64,000 nucleotides of DNA from Amphibalanus amphitrite (Eukaryota > Arthropoda > Thecostraca > Balanomorpha > Balanidae), in assembly GCF_019059575.1 (NCBI RefSeq), contig NW_024882195.1:330473-394472 (forward strand). Direction: 5' to 3'. The notes beneath the pieces were generated by a model. That model was not told the origin of the DNA and did no database searches. It was given only the letters and a program-made list of their open reading frames with translations. Positions 42,225 to 52,800 of the stretch are shown here, one piece after another (position 1 is the first letter of the stretch; every line of letters starts with the position of its first letter). Made by a program: the position numbers and the translations under genes.

Positions 42225-43092
42225 TGAGCTGCAGGACGATGTCACATTGTTCACAACACTGATCGACAGTGAGTGGGGACACAAAATGGGACGGGCGTCC
42301 CTGGAGACGCTGAACCTGAGCAGGCAAAACGACGAAAAGGCACTACCTACCACCGACGACATGAAGAGGCTCAACAGGCACATCCAGCAGCAGCTCTACG
42401 CCAAGATAGAGGGGGTGAGGAGAAAACCCAGTGTAAACGCGTACAACAACCTGGTGTGAGTCACTGCTGTGAGTCTTATGGTGTTTAACAAGCGACGTGG
42501 CGGGGAGTCTATGAAGAAACTGGTGTCTGACTACACCAAAAAGGCATTTATTCACGTTGTGTTCCGCTGTCTGTTCAGTCTCGACTCTCGTGTGGACACG
42601 AATACACGGCCCGAGAAGGGCCAACAGAAGATGAAAAGGCATTTATCATATCTTGAAAAAGATATAATGGGATGGATGACACTCATCGAAACACGAGGGA
42701 AACGTGGAAGGACGGTCCCTGTGATCATCCCCAACCGGGAGAAGGGGGCGCTGGACCTGGTCGCCTCCGTAAGAGAGATAGTCGGCCTCAGCACGGAGGA
42801 GACGAAAGAGGAGGAGGCGAAGGCACCGAACGGCAGTGCTTGCAACGGCTGCTTTACCAGCTGAGGAAAATGTGTCAGCTGGCGGTCTGTGAAATCGTGC
42901 GAGGATAGCCTCAACAAGCATGAGAAAGTATCTTGCAACGATATTGCTCAAGTCATGCACTTGAAAGAGAATGAAATGGATAAAGTTGCATCCCATCTTA
43001 GGCACAACGTCACAGTACACAAGCGATACTACCGTCTTCCAGACAGCACAGTGGGACTGGCAAACATTTCCACACTCTCGAGGCGCGTCTAG
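42225..43092 (+). pseudogene. Tyrosine-recombinase-like gene, copy 4 (nearly complete C-terminal half)
   Basis: It encodes DSEWGHKMGRASLETLNLSR, ALPTTDDMKRLNRHIQQQLY and VNAYNNLV, a stop at 42457, then TAVSLMVFNKRRGGESMKKL (parallel to IKFNKRRGGEA in copy 1), ETRGKRGRTVPVIIPNREKG and, after another break near 42864, DIAQVMHLKENEMDKVASHL, RHNVTVHKRYYRLPDSTVGL. The HLRHNVTVH/YYRLP end corresponds to LGH...Tyr of the tyrosine recombinase core, with Arg replacing Gly in LGH. Two breaks interrupt the frame. It ends 50 bp before the piggyBac insertion. Whether this is a mobile recombinase or a host family with decayed copies is unresolved. Confidence 0.55.
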
Positions 43093-43259
43093 ATAATATT
43101 TAGCTTACTGGCGATATTTCACGTGCGATATTATTTCTTGTATTAACCTTCGCCCCAGTGGGGGGGGGGGCATATGTTACCACCCTGTCGCGTTTTTTGC
43201 GTGTAAATAAAAACCGCGGCGCGTAGCGCCACGCCGCTTAAAGTAGCTTGCTGTACCTC

Positions 43260-44260
43260 AATTTTGGACAATGTGTGAAATTTTTGACCCGGGTCATGTC
43301 AGGTCAGATCACCAGGTCACGTTTACTGACCAAGCCTAAAAAAGTTTGCAATCACGTCCAGCCTGCAGTGTTTGTCACAGAGGTTTCAAACTTGGTGGAT
43401 TTCATGGTGTTATGAGCACCTACAATTTGTATATCTCGGATTTTTTATATCCGTGACCTAAGGTCAGGGCTGTGGCGTAACCTTTCCATTATAAGTCAAT
43501 GGAGAAAAATGAAAATGCCTCTAGATCCGTGTGTACGCATAGGATCAGTCCAAATATTTCAGAATCACAGTGATCTGGACCACCCGTGACGACCAAGGTG
43601 TGTTTTTTCGCCGATAGCCTCTAGAAAGGTCATCCGAAGTCATTTGAGGCTACACACATGTTTTGCCAATAACTCTCGATTGGAAAGAGATAGAACGCTT
43701 GGGAATGGTTCATTGAGTTTGGCTCATTGAGACGAATCGATTGACATGCACAGGTCAGGATCAAGGTCACCACGTGACCTTGACCTGAGGTCAAAGTTTG
43801 ACCTTGACCTTTCCAGGTGAAAACAAATTTGAGTTTATCCGTTTCAACTAGGAAAGCACGATGGTGCCATTGCCCCATTACATAACTCGAAATTTCATAC
43901 CTGTGACCTAAGATCAGGTCAAAATCGTTTTCCAAGCCATATAAGTCAATGGACAAATTTGCAAACCCGTCCTGATTTGAATAAAACTTCAAACCCGTCA
44001 GATTCTTTCAACACTGTGACAATTCGATCCATCTGCGATGAAATGGATGCTACTGAAGGTCAGAGGTCACTGAAAAGGTCATCCTAGGTCAACATCAATT
44101 TGTGACAAATAAATTGGATAGTGTTGCCGCAAAAAGGTCTCAATGTGCCTGTGTCATCGAGACGCATTCACTGATATGCAGCATGACATAGTAAGGCCAC
44201 CACGTGCCCATGACCCGAGGTCAAAATTTGACCTTTGCCTATCAAGGTCATTCATTACAT
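43260..44260. repeat. Subterminal region dense in AGGTCA/TGACCT hexamers
   Basis: More than twenty AGGTCA, GGTCA or complementary hexamers occur here, for example around 43748-43820 (CAAGGTCACCACGTGACCTT, then GACCTGAGGTCAAAGTTTGA). A similar cluster lies at 47210-47750. AGGTCA is the half-site of nuclear receptors. Here the hexamers are part of the piggyBac element, so they may serve as transposase sites, and a regulatory effect is only a possibility. Confidence 0.6.
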
Positions 44261-44603
44261 ATGCCGGAGAATATGCTTGTAAGCATAATTTTTGTATGCG
44301 ATTATTAGTAATTTTTGTATGCTGGCATGCGAACCTCAGCTAGGTCCATTTATGTGCGTCTCTCCGTGAGCCGACGCCGAGCGCGGAGCGCCACCCTGTT
44401 TTCGTCTTCGGGGCAATAAAACAATCACTAGCTCACCGCGCACAGCTGTGTGTGCAGCACGCAGTGTGGCGGAAGTGCGAAACAGGGGTGCCATGAAACA
44501 GGGCAGTAAACCACCGCACCTCGGCCGGAACGGCGTGACCCTCCAGTCCTCTCAGTCTGTGCCGGACGCACTGCGTGTGCTGTGGTCGGCTCCATCGGCA
44601 GCA

Positions 44604-46883
44604 TGACGTTCCGCGAGCGAAACCTGAGCAGTGCCGAAATCGCGCGATTACTGGCAGATTCGGATAGTGAGGAGAGTGAGCTTGACTCTGAGTGTGATTC
44701 TGAGGAGGAGGACTGTGTCGTTGAGCTGCAGTGAACAACGAGCAGGAGCAGGAGGACGGCCCGCCGGAAGAGGAGTCTGACGAAGAGGCCGACGATTTAG
44801 CCTCCTCCGGTCGAGGCAGGGTCTTCCTAACCACAGCCAGAACACTGACAGCTTCTGAAAAGACTTTAGCTGAAGCCGACCTCCAGCCTGTGCAGCAGCT
44901 TCAGTGTTCTAAAATTGGATATTGGTTGGGTGTGCCGATGAAGAAAAAAATCTTAGGATGAGAAAAAAAAAAAAGTAAATAACTGCAGTATTTTTACAAA
45001 ATGGTGTAATGCCAATTTTTATGCCAACTGATAAACAAGGATTTCATGTCAGGATCTTGACGACAGGGTGTGGAACAAAAGGATGAGGGTGCATCAACTG
45101 TCAAGTGACATGTGAACTGGCTGTTGGGAATACATGAAACTCTTTTCAGAGATGAAATAAAGTCGGTCATTCATATTTTAGGGATGATAGGTCAATCACC
45201 CCATTTAGGTGTGATTTGCCACCAAAAAGTCTGAAAAGTGGAACACTGAGCAGCTTCAGGAAACATTCAGTGTCCAGCGGAGGGGACAGCCGACTGTCGA
45301 ATGGACATCAGAGCCGGGAAACGTACGGCGCCGACGGGATATCGCCAACATCACCAGGCAAGTCCCGGGGCTGAAGGGACCGGCCGCAAAGAACATCAAA
45401 ACAGAAGGCGAGGCTTTTGACTTATATATCAGTCAGGATATCATCGACATCACACTGACCCATACCAACAAGAAGCTGACAGAACACAGGAATAACTTCA
45501 TCCAGAGAGCCAGTCATGAAGAGCAGAGAAAGAAGGGCTACATCCTGGCGCAAATCGATGAAACTGAGCTGAGAGCGTTCCTCGGCATGACTGTCCTCCG
45601 AGGGACGCAGTCACTGACGGTGGGTGACATGTGCTCACCGAAGCACGGCCCTCCGCTGTTCCGAGCTTCGATGGGTAGCCATCCTCTCACATGTGGCTTT
45701 CGATGACGCTGCCACAAGAAACGAGCGTCGGCGAGGCGACAAGTTTTGCCTGATGAGGGAGGTGTTCTCACTCTTTGACAACAACCTGAGACGCCACGTC
45801 ACGCCGTCAGACGACCTGACGATCGACGAGTCCTTGATAAAGTACCGCGGCAGGTGCCCCTTTCGCGTGTATATGCCCCAAAAGCCGGGACGGTACGGCA
45901 TCTTGGTGAGGACGGTGGCCGACGCACACAGCCGCTACCTCTGGAAGGCGTGGGTACTGGGTTTACCCCGGGAAGCCAGGCGAGCCGGCCTGCGCTCCTC
46001 CTGATACCGTCTTCAGCAAGGTGGACGAGCTGGTGAAGTACCTAGTCCACGAGGTCATCAAGAGCGAGAGGAACGTGACAATGGACAGGTATTTCACGTC
46101 GATACCGCTCGTGGAGGACCTGCGAGACTCTGGCCTCTCGGCGGTGGGGACGCTGCGCGCGAACCGCGCGATGCTGCCGAAGGAGCTGACGGCGACTGCT
46201 GGCAGAACTAGCAAAAGCAGCAAGTTCGCCGACAGGAACGGCGTGCAGCTCGTATCGTTTACCCCACGAATTGGCAAGGTCGTGCTCGTAGCGTCCACAC
46301 TGCACAAGCAGTCACTGGTGGACCAGCGCTCACAGAAGCCGGAGTCGATGCTGTTTTTTACAACAGCACAAAGGGAGGCGTGGACGTCATGGACGCCATC
46401 ATCAAGAACGCCGGCGCCTCATCGGGAGTCGTCAGGAGATGGCCGACCCGCGTGCTGATGTTCATGGTGGCTGCCGCCACGCTGAACGGGCACCACGTCT
46501 ACATCAGCCGCTTCCCCAACCACAGCCACGCTGACATCAGGCACTGACATCATCACCACGCTGACATCAGCCATCAGCTGATCCAGCCGCAAGTGGAGCG
46601 CAGAGCGCAATTCTACACAGAGAAGGGCGCGCTCAACCGTCCCACTCTGTGTGCGATCGACCGGTGCTGCAGAGTGAGCAGGGCGCCGGCAGAGGGGCGA
46701 CTGATGGCGCCGGCCCCAGCCAGGGCGCAGGATCTGAGCCGGTGCCGGCTCTGCCTACAACAGTCCCATGGCCAGGGGCACAAGCGGCTGAAGAGCGCAA
46801 TGGGGAGGGTGACTAGGTGCGCAGAGTGTGGGGAGTGCGCGTGCGGCAGCCACAGCCGCAAGATCTGCAACTCGTGCCGCTAG
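44604..46883 (+). pseudogene. piggyBac transposase, decayed
   Basis: The N-terminus MTFRERNLSSAEIARLLADS with an acidic run is typical, then a stop at 44731. The catalytic domain is spread over frames: ELRAFLGMTVLRGTQSL (45560s), LTIDESLIKYRGRCPFRVYM with the first Asp, VTMDRYFTSIPLVEDLRDSG with the second, and YNSTKGGVDVMDAI (about 46354-46395) with the third, reached only after a frameshift. The C-terminal Cys-rich domain is clear at 46735-46883: CRLCLQQSHGQGHKRLK, CAECGECACGSHSRKICNSC. All three catalytic Asp codons survive, but several frameshifts and stops (for example near 45670, 46003, 46352 and 46545) prevent a full protein. Confidence 0.85.
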
Positions 46884-47914
46884 TATCTCTAGGGGTGGAA
46901 AGTGAGAGGCACATATGCGAATAGCCCCGATGAGATACCTACACGTGTCATGCGACCTGTCATGTGCAAGACTTTCGTGGCATTCTGTAGAATGACCTCC
47001 CTTGCTTTGTTTGACCAAGCTTTGTGTGGTGACTGCTGTCATCTGCATGTAAGAACGGATTTGTTACAAAACATTCATGCGTTTTGCATTTTGTTTCCAA
47101 TAAACGAATTGCGAATGCATTATTTTGTAATAGCTGTCTGATTTATCTCCCAAGATTTTACAGTTTGAGTCATTCGTTATGGAGGAAACTACATTTCTGG
47201 CTGACAGCCTCTAAAAAGGTCATCCGAGGTCATTTGAGGCTACAAACAGATTTTTGCCAATAACTCCCGATAGGAAAGAGATAGAGTGCTGGGAATGGCT
47301 TCATTGTGTCTGTCTTGTCGAAACGCATCGAATGATATACAACATGACCTATTTGGGTCACCACGTGACCTTGACCTGAGGTCAAAATTTGACCCTGACC
47401 TTTCCAGGTTTTTTTTTTTTTTTGAAGCGGGTGAAGGAGAGAAACACGATAGTGCCATTGCCAATTATTTATCTTCGCCGATTCAAAAGTTATTCGTGAA
47501 AAAGCTGTAGGCATCCAAAAACAGCTATTTTCACAATATTTGACCTATGGAGGCTTAACCGTTGACCTGAGGTCAAATTTGATCATGACATTATCAAAAG
47601 AAGAGTTCAAAAGCTATCGATTGCTCTTCCATGCTTCTTTCTAGCTATCATAGTTCCTGAGATAACAGCGTGTTTTCTGAAAAATATCATGACATTTGGC
47701 AACCTTTGACCTTTGATGACCTCTGGTGACCCCAATATTGCTCTAAGATGAAAAATGACCAAATACTTTCGAACGTACGCATTGCGAGCTATCGACTGCT
47801 TTTTACCGCTTCTTTCTAGCCCTCTTAGTTTTTGAGTTAGGGGTGGGTGGTAACATATCCCCCCCCCCCCACTAGGGCGAAGTTGGCCGAGACCGCCACT
47901 GGGGCGAGGGTTAA

Positions 47915-48688
47915 CATATGGCTTGAGTATGGTTAAAGGTTAAGTTATAACGTCGATGTGAGAGATGTATGTGACGCGAGGTTTCAGTGCCGTGCTTGCA
48001 GGTCACGTGACCTAGTGCAGAAGTGCCGCGCACTTTCCGGCCAGCGCGTGCGTTCTTTTCGTGCCCGACGTTCGTGAGGGGCAGTTTTGTGTGTTCCAGC
48101 GCTACGCTGATGAGTAAGTGAGAACATTCCGAATTAGGGAGCACTCATATATTGAATGTGTTTTATTATTGTGTAAAACCAGTATTGTTGCATTTGAACT
48201 TAACTAATTTTGTGTGTTTATGTCTCGGTTAACGTCCGGTTTCTGTAGATTAAAGTGCGCCATTTAAATGTCTGATTTTTTCGTAGGTGCTCGGTTGGCT
48301 CCGGTTGGCCCGGGGACGTCTTGGCCGGTCCATGACTGTGCGGTTTCCCCCGTGATTGGAGCGGAGAGCTGTGTTGCGACCGGGGCGTTCTGAGTGGCCG
48401 GTCTCTGACAGCCCAGAGTGCGGCGCTGCCGCCGTTGACGATTTGCACCGCGGAGACGCAGAACAGCCGGTACGAACACGTTATGTTTAACCATTGTTAA
48501 TGTAAGAGAGCCCCGGTAACATTTAACGTAAAAAATACGAGCTTGTCTGCACTATTTATGTAAAGGACAACTGTTGTGAACGAAGGTTAGTGTAATTACT
48601 GCTAGGAGAGCGTGTGCTTACTGTGTACTCTGTGTGCTGCCCATAGAAACAAGGGTAATACAAACCCCTTCGTCAACGGCTCTGTCTT
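47915..48688. other. Unassigned; possible LTR of the following BEL element
   Basis: No gene. The stretch ends at a TGGCGCCACACAGAG-like primer-binding site (about 48697-48711), so an LTR may end near 48690, but I could not find its partner in the window. Confidence 0.35.
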
Positions 48689-48689
48689 T

Positions 48690-48712
48690 TGGCGCTTGGC
48701 GCCACACAGAGT
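48690..48712 (+). promoter_or_regulatory. Possible primer-binding site of a BEL-type element
   Basis: TGGCGCTTGGCGCCACACAG lies about 600 bp before gag. tRNA-primed retroelements commonly start replication at TGGCGCC-type sites. The leader between holds a short repeat, CTGGAGAGGACTGC...CTGGAGGT, twice at 48818-48885. Confidence 0.35.
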
Positions 48713-49307
48713 TACGGCTGCATCGTCACCTGGGCGCGTTGAGCTGCCACGAGGACTGGACGTCGAGCTCAGGCCTGGAGCTACATCTCCTGGTGAGGGG
48801 GCTTCACTCCGACTGGAGAGGACTGCCCTCTGGAGGTCTGGAGCTGCGTCTGCATTCTGCCTGGAGAGGACTGCACTCTGGAGGTGCGTCTGTCAGGTCT
48901 GCCCAGATTGTGCACACCTGATCTGGAGGTTAGTGGTGAGTCGATGACATTGGTCCATGACCATGTCTGGCTGGAGTCCTGAACTCTGTGGACTGATTGG
49001 TTTGTGGTGATTAAGGACGTAAGGCCTAAGGGCGTCGGAAGTTGGTGGTTGGGTAACTTTATCTCTACCTGGTTGGACGGGGCTTTGAGGTTTGCGCAAT
49101 TACTGCAGTATCTACTGTCCAAGAAACGGGGCTTGCGCGTCTGGGGTTTGTGTTTTGGTGACACAACCGTGGGCCACTGATTGTGTGTGTTGTGCTGACT
49201 CATTGTTGACTTGTGATTGAACTTGTTAGAAGAAAGAAGGTGTTTAGTTTTAAGTCGGGGCTGGTGGTCCTTATCCTTCTGTCCCTCTCCGTCAGAGCAG
49301 ACCCGAT

Positions 49308-50060
49308 ATGGCGCCACCTAGCAAGGATGATTTGGGTAGGCTGACAATGGTCGAACTCCAGACTGAGCTCAAGGCTAAAGGTTTGGACTCATCGGGTAAG
49401 AAGGTGAAATTAGTGGATAGGTTATGGGCTGCAATGGAGTCAGAACGGGATAGCAGTGAGGTCAAGGCAGGTAGTGCTCCAGAGAAGCGTGATGGGGCCA
49501 ATTGAGATTTTTTGAAAGAGAAAAGTATGCTAGATGAGGAGGAGGCCCGTATAGAACAGATGCAAAGAAAGATAAAAGCTAGGCGGGAGCAGTTAGTTCT
49601 AAAACAGAAACTTGCTGCCATGGGAGATGATGTCACTGAGGATGTTAGGATTCAGACAGGGCATGGTGACATCTCTACTGCACTGACAGAGCAGGTGCAG
49701 CGGTCGCTGCTGCCTCCTGCAGCTTTGACTCCCTTCCGTGGTGAGATCTCAGAATATCGACTTTTCATTCAGGCCTTCGAGTCCCGTGTAGCGGCCAGGA
49801 CTGGGGATCGATCGGAGTTATTATATTATCTCGACCAGTATACCCAAGGGAAGCCCAGGGAGATCGTGCACAGCTGCCTCTATCTCGGCGACCAGATCTA
49901 TATTGGGGCCCGGAGTTTGCTGGAGGTGAAGTACGGTAATCGGCATCTACTCATAGATACAACAATCTTCGGTCAACGACAAAAAAGAAGCCCAAGGAGA
50001 CTTCTTTGGTCACCGAAGTGGAGAAGAATAAAGAGGAACTCGCAAGTAAGCGGTGCTCAA
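49308..50060 (+). pseudogene. BEL/Pao-type gag with N-terminal SAP-like motif
   Basis: An ATG at 49308 opens 65 codons: MAPPSKDDLGRLTMVELQTE, then LKAKGLDSSGKKVKLVDRLW, which fits the helix-linker-helix SAP motif that binds DNA. One TGA (49503-49505) interrupts, and the same phase resumes at once: coiled coil (EEARIEQMQRKIKARREQLV), then PFRGEISEYRLFIQAFESRV, YYLDQYTQGKPREIVHSCLY and ARSLLEVKYGNRH, the conserved gag core of BEL/Pao elements. Coding resemblance ends near 50060, where a different integrase fragment begins. A SAP-like start on gag would let capsid protein contact DNA; that is inference. Confidence 0.7.
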
Positions 50061-50074
50061 AAACGTAAAAGACT

Positions 50075-50623
50075 ATGGCTGAAGTACTTTTGGCGAGGGT
50101 TATTCTCTTCAGTCGTCGACGTCAAGGCGAGGTCGGCCGCAGGAAGTTGAGCGACTGGGAAAAGAGCGTCAATTCGGAGGATAACATCCCAATCAGTGTG
50201 GCGGAGTGTTTGAGTTCTCTTGAGAAACCCTGCCCTGACTCGCCGCAGTCGTGTGGTATGGTTGAGCGGCTGAACCGCAAGGTGAAGGGCGCGATCCAGT
50301 CCGCGCGGCTGGCGAGCGAATCGTGCTCCGATTTCCTCAGAATGTTTCTTCGTGAGTACCGCGCGACAGTGCACCCGGCAACAGGAGTGTCACCCCTTCT
50401 TTTGATGAGGGGGCGGGAGGCGCGTACGGCTCTGGACGTAGCGCCGTCCAGCGACCCAGCATCACTCGACTACCCCGTCCGACGGCATCACCACGGCTAC
50501 CAGAAGGCCTACAAGGCCAGGCACGACCGGACCGCGACCGCCGCTCCCCGGTGGGGCGAGGGCGATTGGGTCCGAGTGCGGAAGCCGGTGAGTGGGCGTG
50601 TCGAAGGTCGGCGGTCCGTCTGA
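50075..50623 (+). pseudogene. Gypsy-type integrase, C-terminal fragment
   Basis: SCGMVERLNRKVKGAIQSAR, FLREYRATVHPATGVSPLLL and DRTATAAPRWGEGDWVRVRK follow the order of Gypsy integrases: the third catalytic Glu region (N/GxVERxNRxLK), the HxxTGxSP block and the GDxVRV end. The first two catalytic Asp regions are missing. The piece is joined directly to the BEL gag remnant and is followed by a second, different integrase. Confidence 0.7.
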
Positions 50624-50738
50624 GTGAGTCGGAGGACCGGCCCAGTGAGCTAACGGCTCTCCACGGGCGAGCGTGTGCACGCCATATGGCTGGTGCCAGG
50701 CCAACCAGGTGCATATGAACGAGAGGAGCTAGCTGCCG

Positions 50739-51915
50739 ATGAGCCAGTACCCGGTCCAGGAGGGATCCCAGCCCAGTGGTCCTGCCCCGTTCCTGTGGCC
50801 CCGACTCCTCACGAGGACCGTCCCAGGTTCGAACGTCCCTGCCCCGAACGAATTACCGTCGCTTCCCAAGGAAACGTATCAGAGACACGCACCACCCTCA
50901 CGCCCGTTCCAGATCGTGTCTGCAGACTTCCCAGAACATGGCGGACAGAAGTACCTCGTGGTTGTTGACCATTACTCTGGTTGGCAGCATCGCGGACCTG
51001 GGGAAGACGGTTACGGCAAAGCAGACCATTCGATCTGTTCAAACAATGTTTTGCTTCACAGGCGTACCTGACATCTGGTACTCCGACAACGGCCCGCAAT
51101 TCGCAACGCGAGCCTTCCGCGAGTTCCTGCGCGACTGGGGAGTCGAGCATCGGACCTCCTCCCCCGGCTACCCCCAGTCCAACGGGATCGCCGAAGCTGC
51201 CGTCAAAACCACCAAGCGGCTCATCCGGCGGTGCTGGGATCAGCGCTCCGCGTCCATCGACCCGGACAAGTGCACCCGCGCGATCCTTCAGTACTGCAAC
51301 ACGCCTACTGGTGGAGGACGATCGCCAGCTCAAGTCCTCTTCGGACGCCCTGTACAAGATGCCCTTCCCGCGCACAGACGAGCGTTCGCAGCTGAGTGGC
51401 AGCGCGCCGCCGAGATCGCCGAGACGGCCGCCGCCAAGCGACAGGAGAAGGTGGAGGAGAGGTGCAACGCTCACGCGAAGGATCTGCCCAACCTCAGCGT
51501 GGGAAACCAGGTGGCTGTGCAGAACCAGGTGGACAGGAGGTGGACGGCCTACGGCGTCATCGTTCGTGTCTGCCCGAACCGCAAGTACCTGATCCGTCTT
51601 CTCAGCGGAAGAGCCGTTTGTCGGAAACGACGACACGTCCGCAGGCGCTACCCGCACGTCACGCCGTCCGACTTCCCGAGGGCGGACTCAGGATCTGAGG
51701 CCACTGTACCGCCGCGCTCCGGCACGCCCGTACCTCCGCAACCAGCCACGTCTGGTACGCGACAGCCCTCGCCGGCCACCGAACCAGCTGAGCGGCCGGT
51801 AGCGAATCCGCTTCGTCGCTCGAGGCGACAGATTCGTCCTCCAAGAGGACTCATTGAAAAGATCTACGACTGTCGGGTGCTAGCGTATGTTTTTATGTTT
51901 TGCGTTAAACTGTGA
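50739..51915 (+). pseudogene. Gypsy-type integrase, near-complete core with one frameshift
   Basis: The first frame carries RPFQIVSADFPEHGGQKYLV and VVVDHYSGW (first catalytic Asp in SADF). A frameshift near 50985 moves to the next frame: GSIADLGKTVTAKQTIRSVQ, GVPDIWYSDNGPQFATRAFR (second Asp), TSSPGYPQSNGIAEAAVKTT (catalytic Glu), then LFGRPVQDALP and a basic tail, to a stop at 51913. The integrase joins retroelement DNA to the chromosome. The zinc-binding N-terminus lies partly upstream (from about 50775). The C-terminal tail is Pro/Arg rich. Only the single frameshift spoils the core. Confidence 0.85.
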
Positions 51916-52437
51916 GCTTCGTCAGAGTGTGGACTTATGTATCTGCTAATCGCGATTCGCGACGAGTGCGTATTTTTGTTTCATGCGTCTCGTGCCTCTT
52001 ATTGATCTGCAGTCTTCTTTCCGCGTTGGGGGAGGTGAAGGGATTTGATGCAGTCGTCTGCTGTTTACTTTACGTACCAGCCCATCTGGCAGCCCTGCTG
52101 TTGACCTCAGTGCATGTTCGTAAGGTCGCCGCTAGGTGGCTCCAGAGTGGCGCCACCTCCTACTCGCCATGTTCGGCAATACACTCCTCACTGAGACGCC
52201 GGCGTGTTCACAACAATACCTATACCTATTTTATTTGCGATATTAGGTAAAAACAGAAGCTTCTTATCCTAGGAAAAATAAAATGGGAAATCTTTCAAAG
52301 GTGGCACACTACCTTTAAAACCAAAATGTAGAGAACGAAGTGGTCTGTACGACTGTGCTGAGTATGTGTATGCAAGTGTGTTGTGAGTTTCGTGTGTGGT
52401 GTTTGTAGTGTTGTGTCTGTGTGTGCTGTGTTCGCCA
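51916..52437. other. Post-integrase DNA, possible polypurine tract
   Basis: TTGGGGGAGGTGAAGGG at 52027-52043 could be the polypurine tract before a 3' LTR, but I find no repeated LTR partner. No gene is supported. Confidence 0.35.
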
Positions 52438-52577
52438 TGTCGGATACGTCTTCCCGGGCCCCCACCCCGGAGACAGACCAGGTGGAGGAGGGACCACCAC
52501 GTAAGGCTCCACGATTGGAGCTTGCTCCAACGAGCCTGGTAGCCTATAGCTCCAGCGACTCTGAGACCGGCGATTCT
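52438..52577 (+). other. Short ORF start interrupted by LINE copy B
   Basis: The ATG at 52438 begins MSDTSSRAPTPETDQVEEGP and continues LVAYSSSDSETGDS to the LINE tail. Low-complexity acidic/Ser sequence of this kind is common at protein N-termini. The downstream part was not found beyond the LINE. Unknown protein. Confidence 0.35.
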
Positions 52578-52800
52578 TGTTTGTTTGTTTGTTTATTGGG
52601 GCTTTAGGGCGCGTCGACTGCAAAGGTCATTTTGCGCCCATAACGTCGCGCTAGTAAAACAAGTGTTTCAAAAGAAGAAACTTTCTAGATATCAAGACTA
52701 GAAAGTAGAAGACTTTATAAAAAAGACAGGGTAAAATAAAACAACGCAAAAGCGTCGTAATAGACAACTGACTAGACAAGGAGACTAGAGAGGATTTGGG

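Larger units (their letters stand above)
43147..47910 (+). mobile_element. piggyBac-type DNA transposon, 4764 bp, complete ends
   Basis: TTAA flanks both sides (43143-43146 and 47911-47914). Ends are inverted repeats CCTTCGCCCCAGTGG (left) and CCCTCGCCCCAGTGG (right, complemented), followed on both sides by a G-run and ATATGTTACCACCC. The right end carries an extra copy of the CTTCGCCCTAGTGG motif about 30 bp further in. Subterminal regions of about 220 bp (43613-43830 and 47217-47420) are direct repeats of each other. The transposase inside is decayed, so the copy could move only with help. Confidence 0.92.

Noticed and set aside
43260-44260. Satellite DNA or a host enhancer
   Set aside because: The AGGTCA-rich DNA lies inside TTAA-bounded piggyBac ends and recurs at its other end, so it is element sequence.
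48781-49317. 178-codon minus-strand frame in the BEL leader
   Set aside because: Low-complexity composition, antisense to the leader and gag start, and no recognisable motif.
50809-51657. 282-codon minus-strand frame over the integrase
   Set aside because: It is antisense to an integrase with its three catalytic regions in order, and shows no domain of its own.
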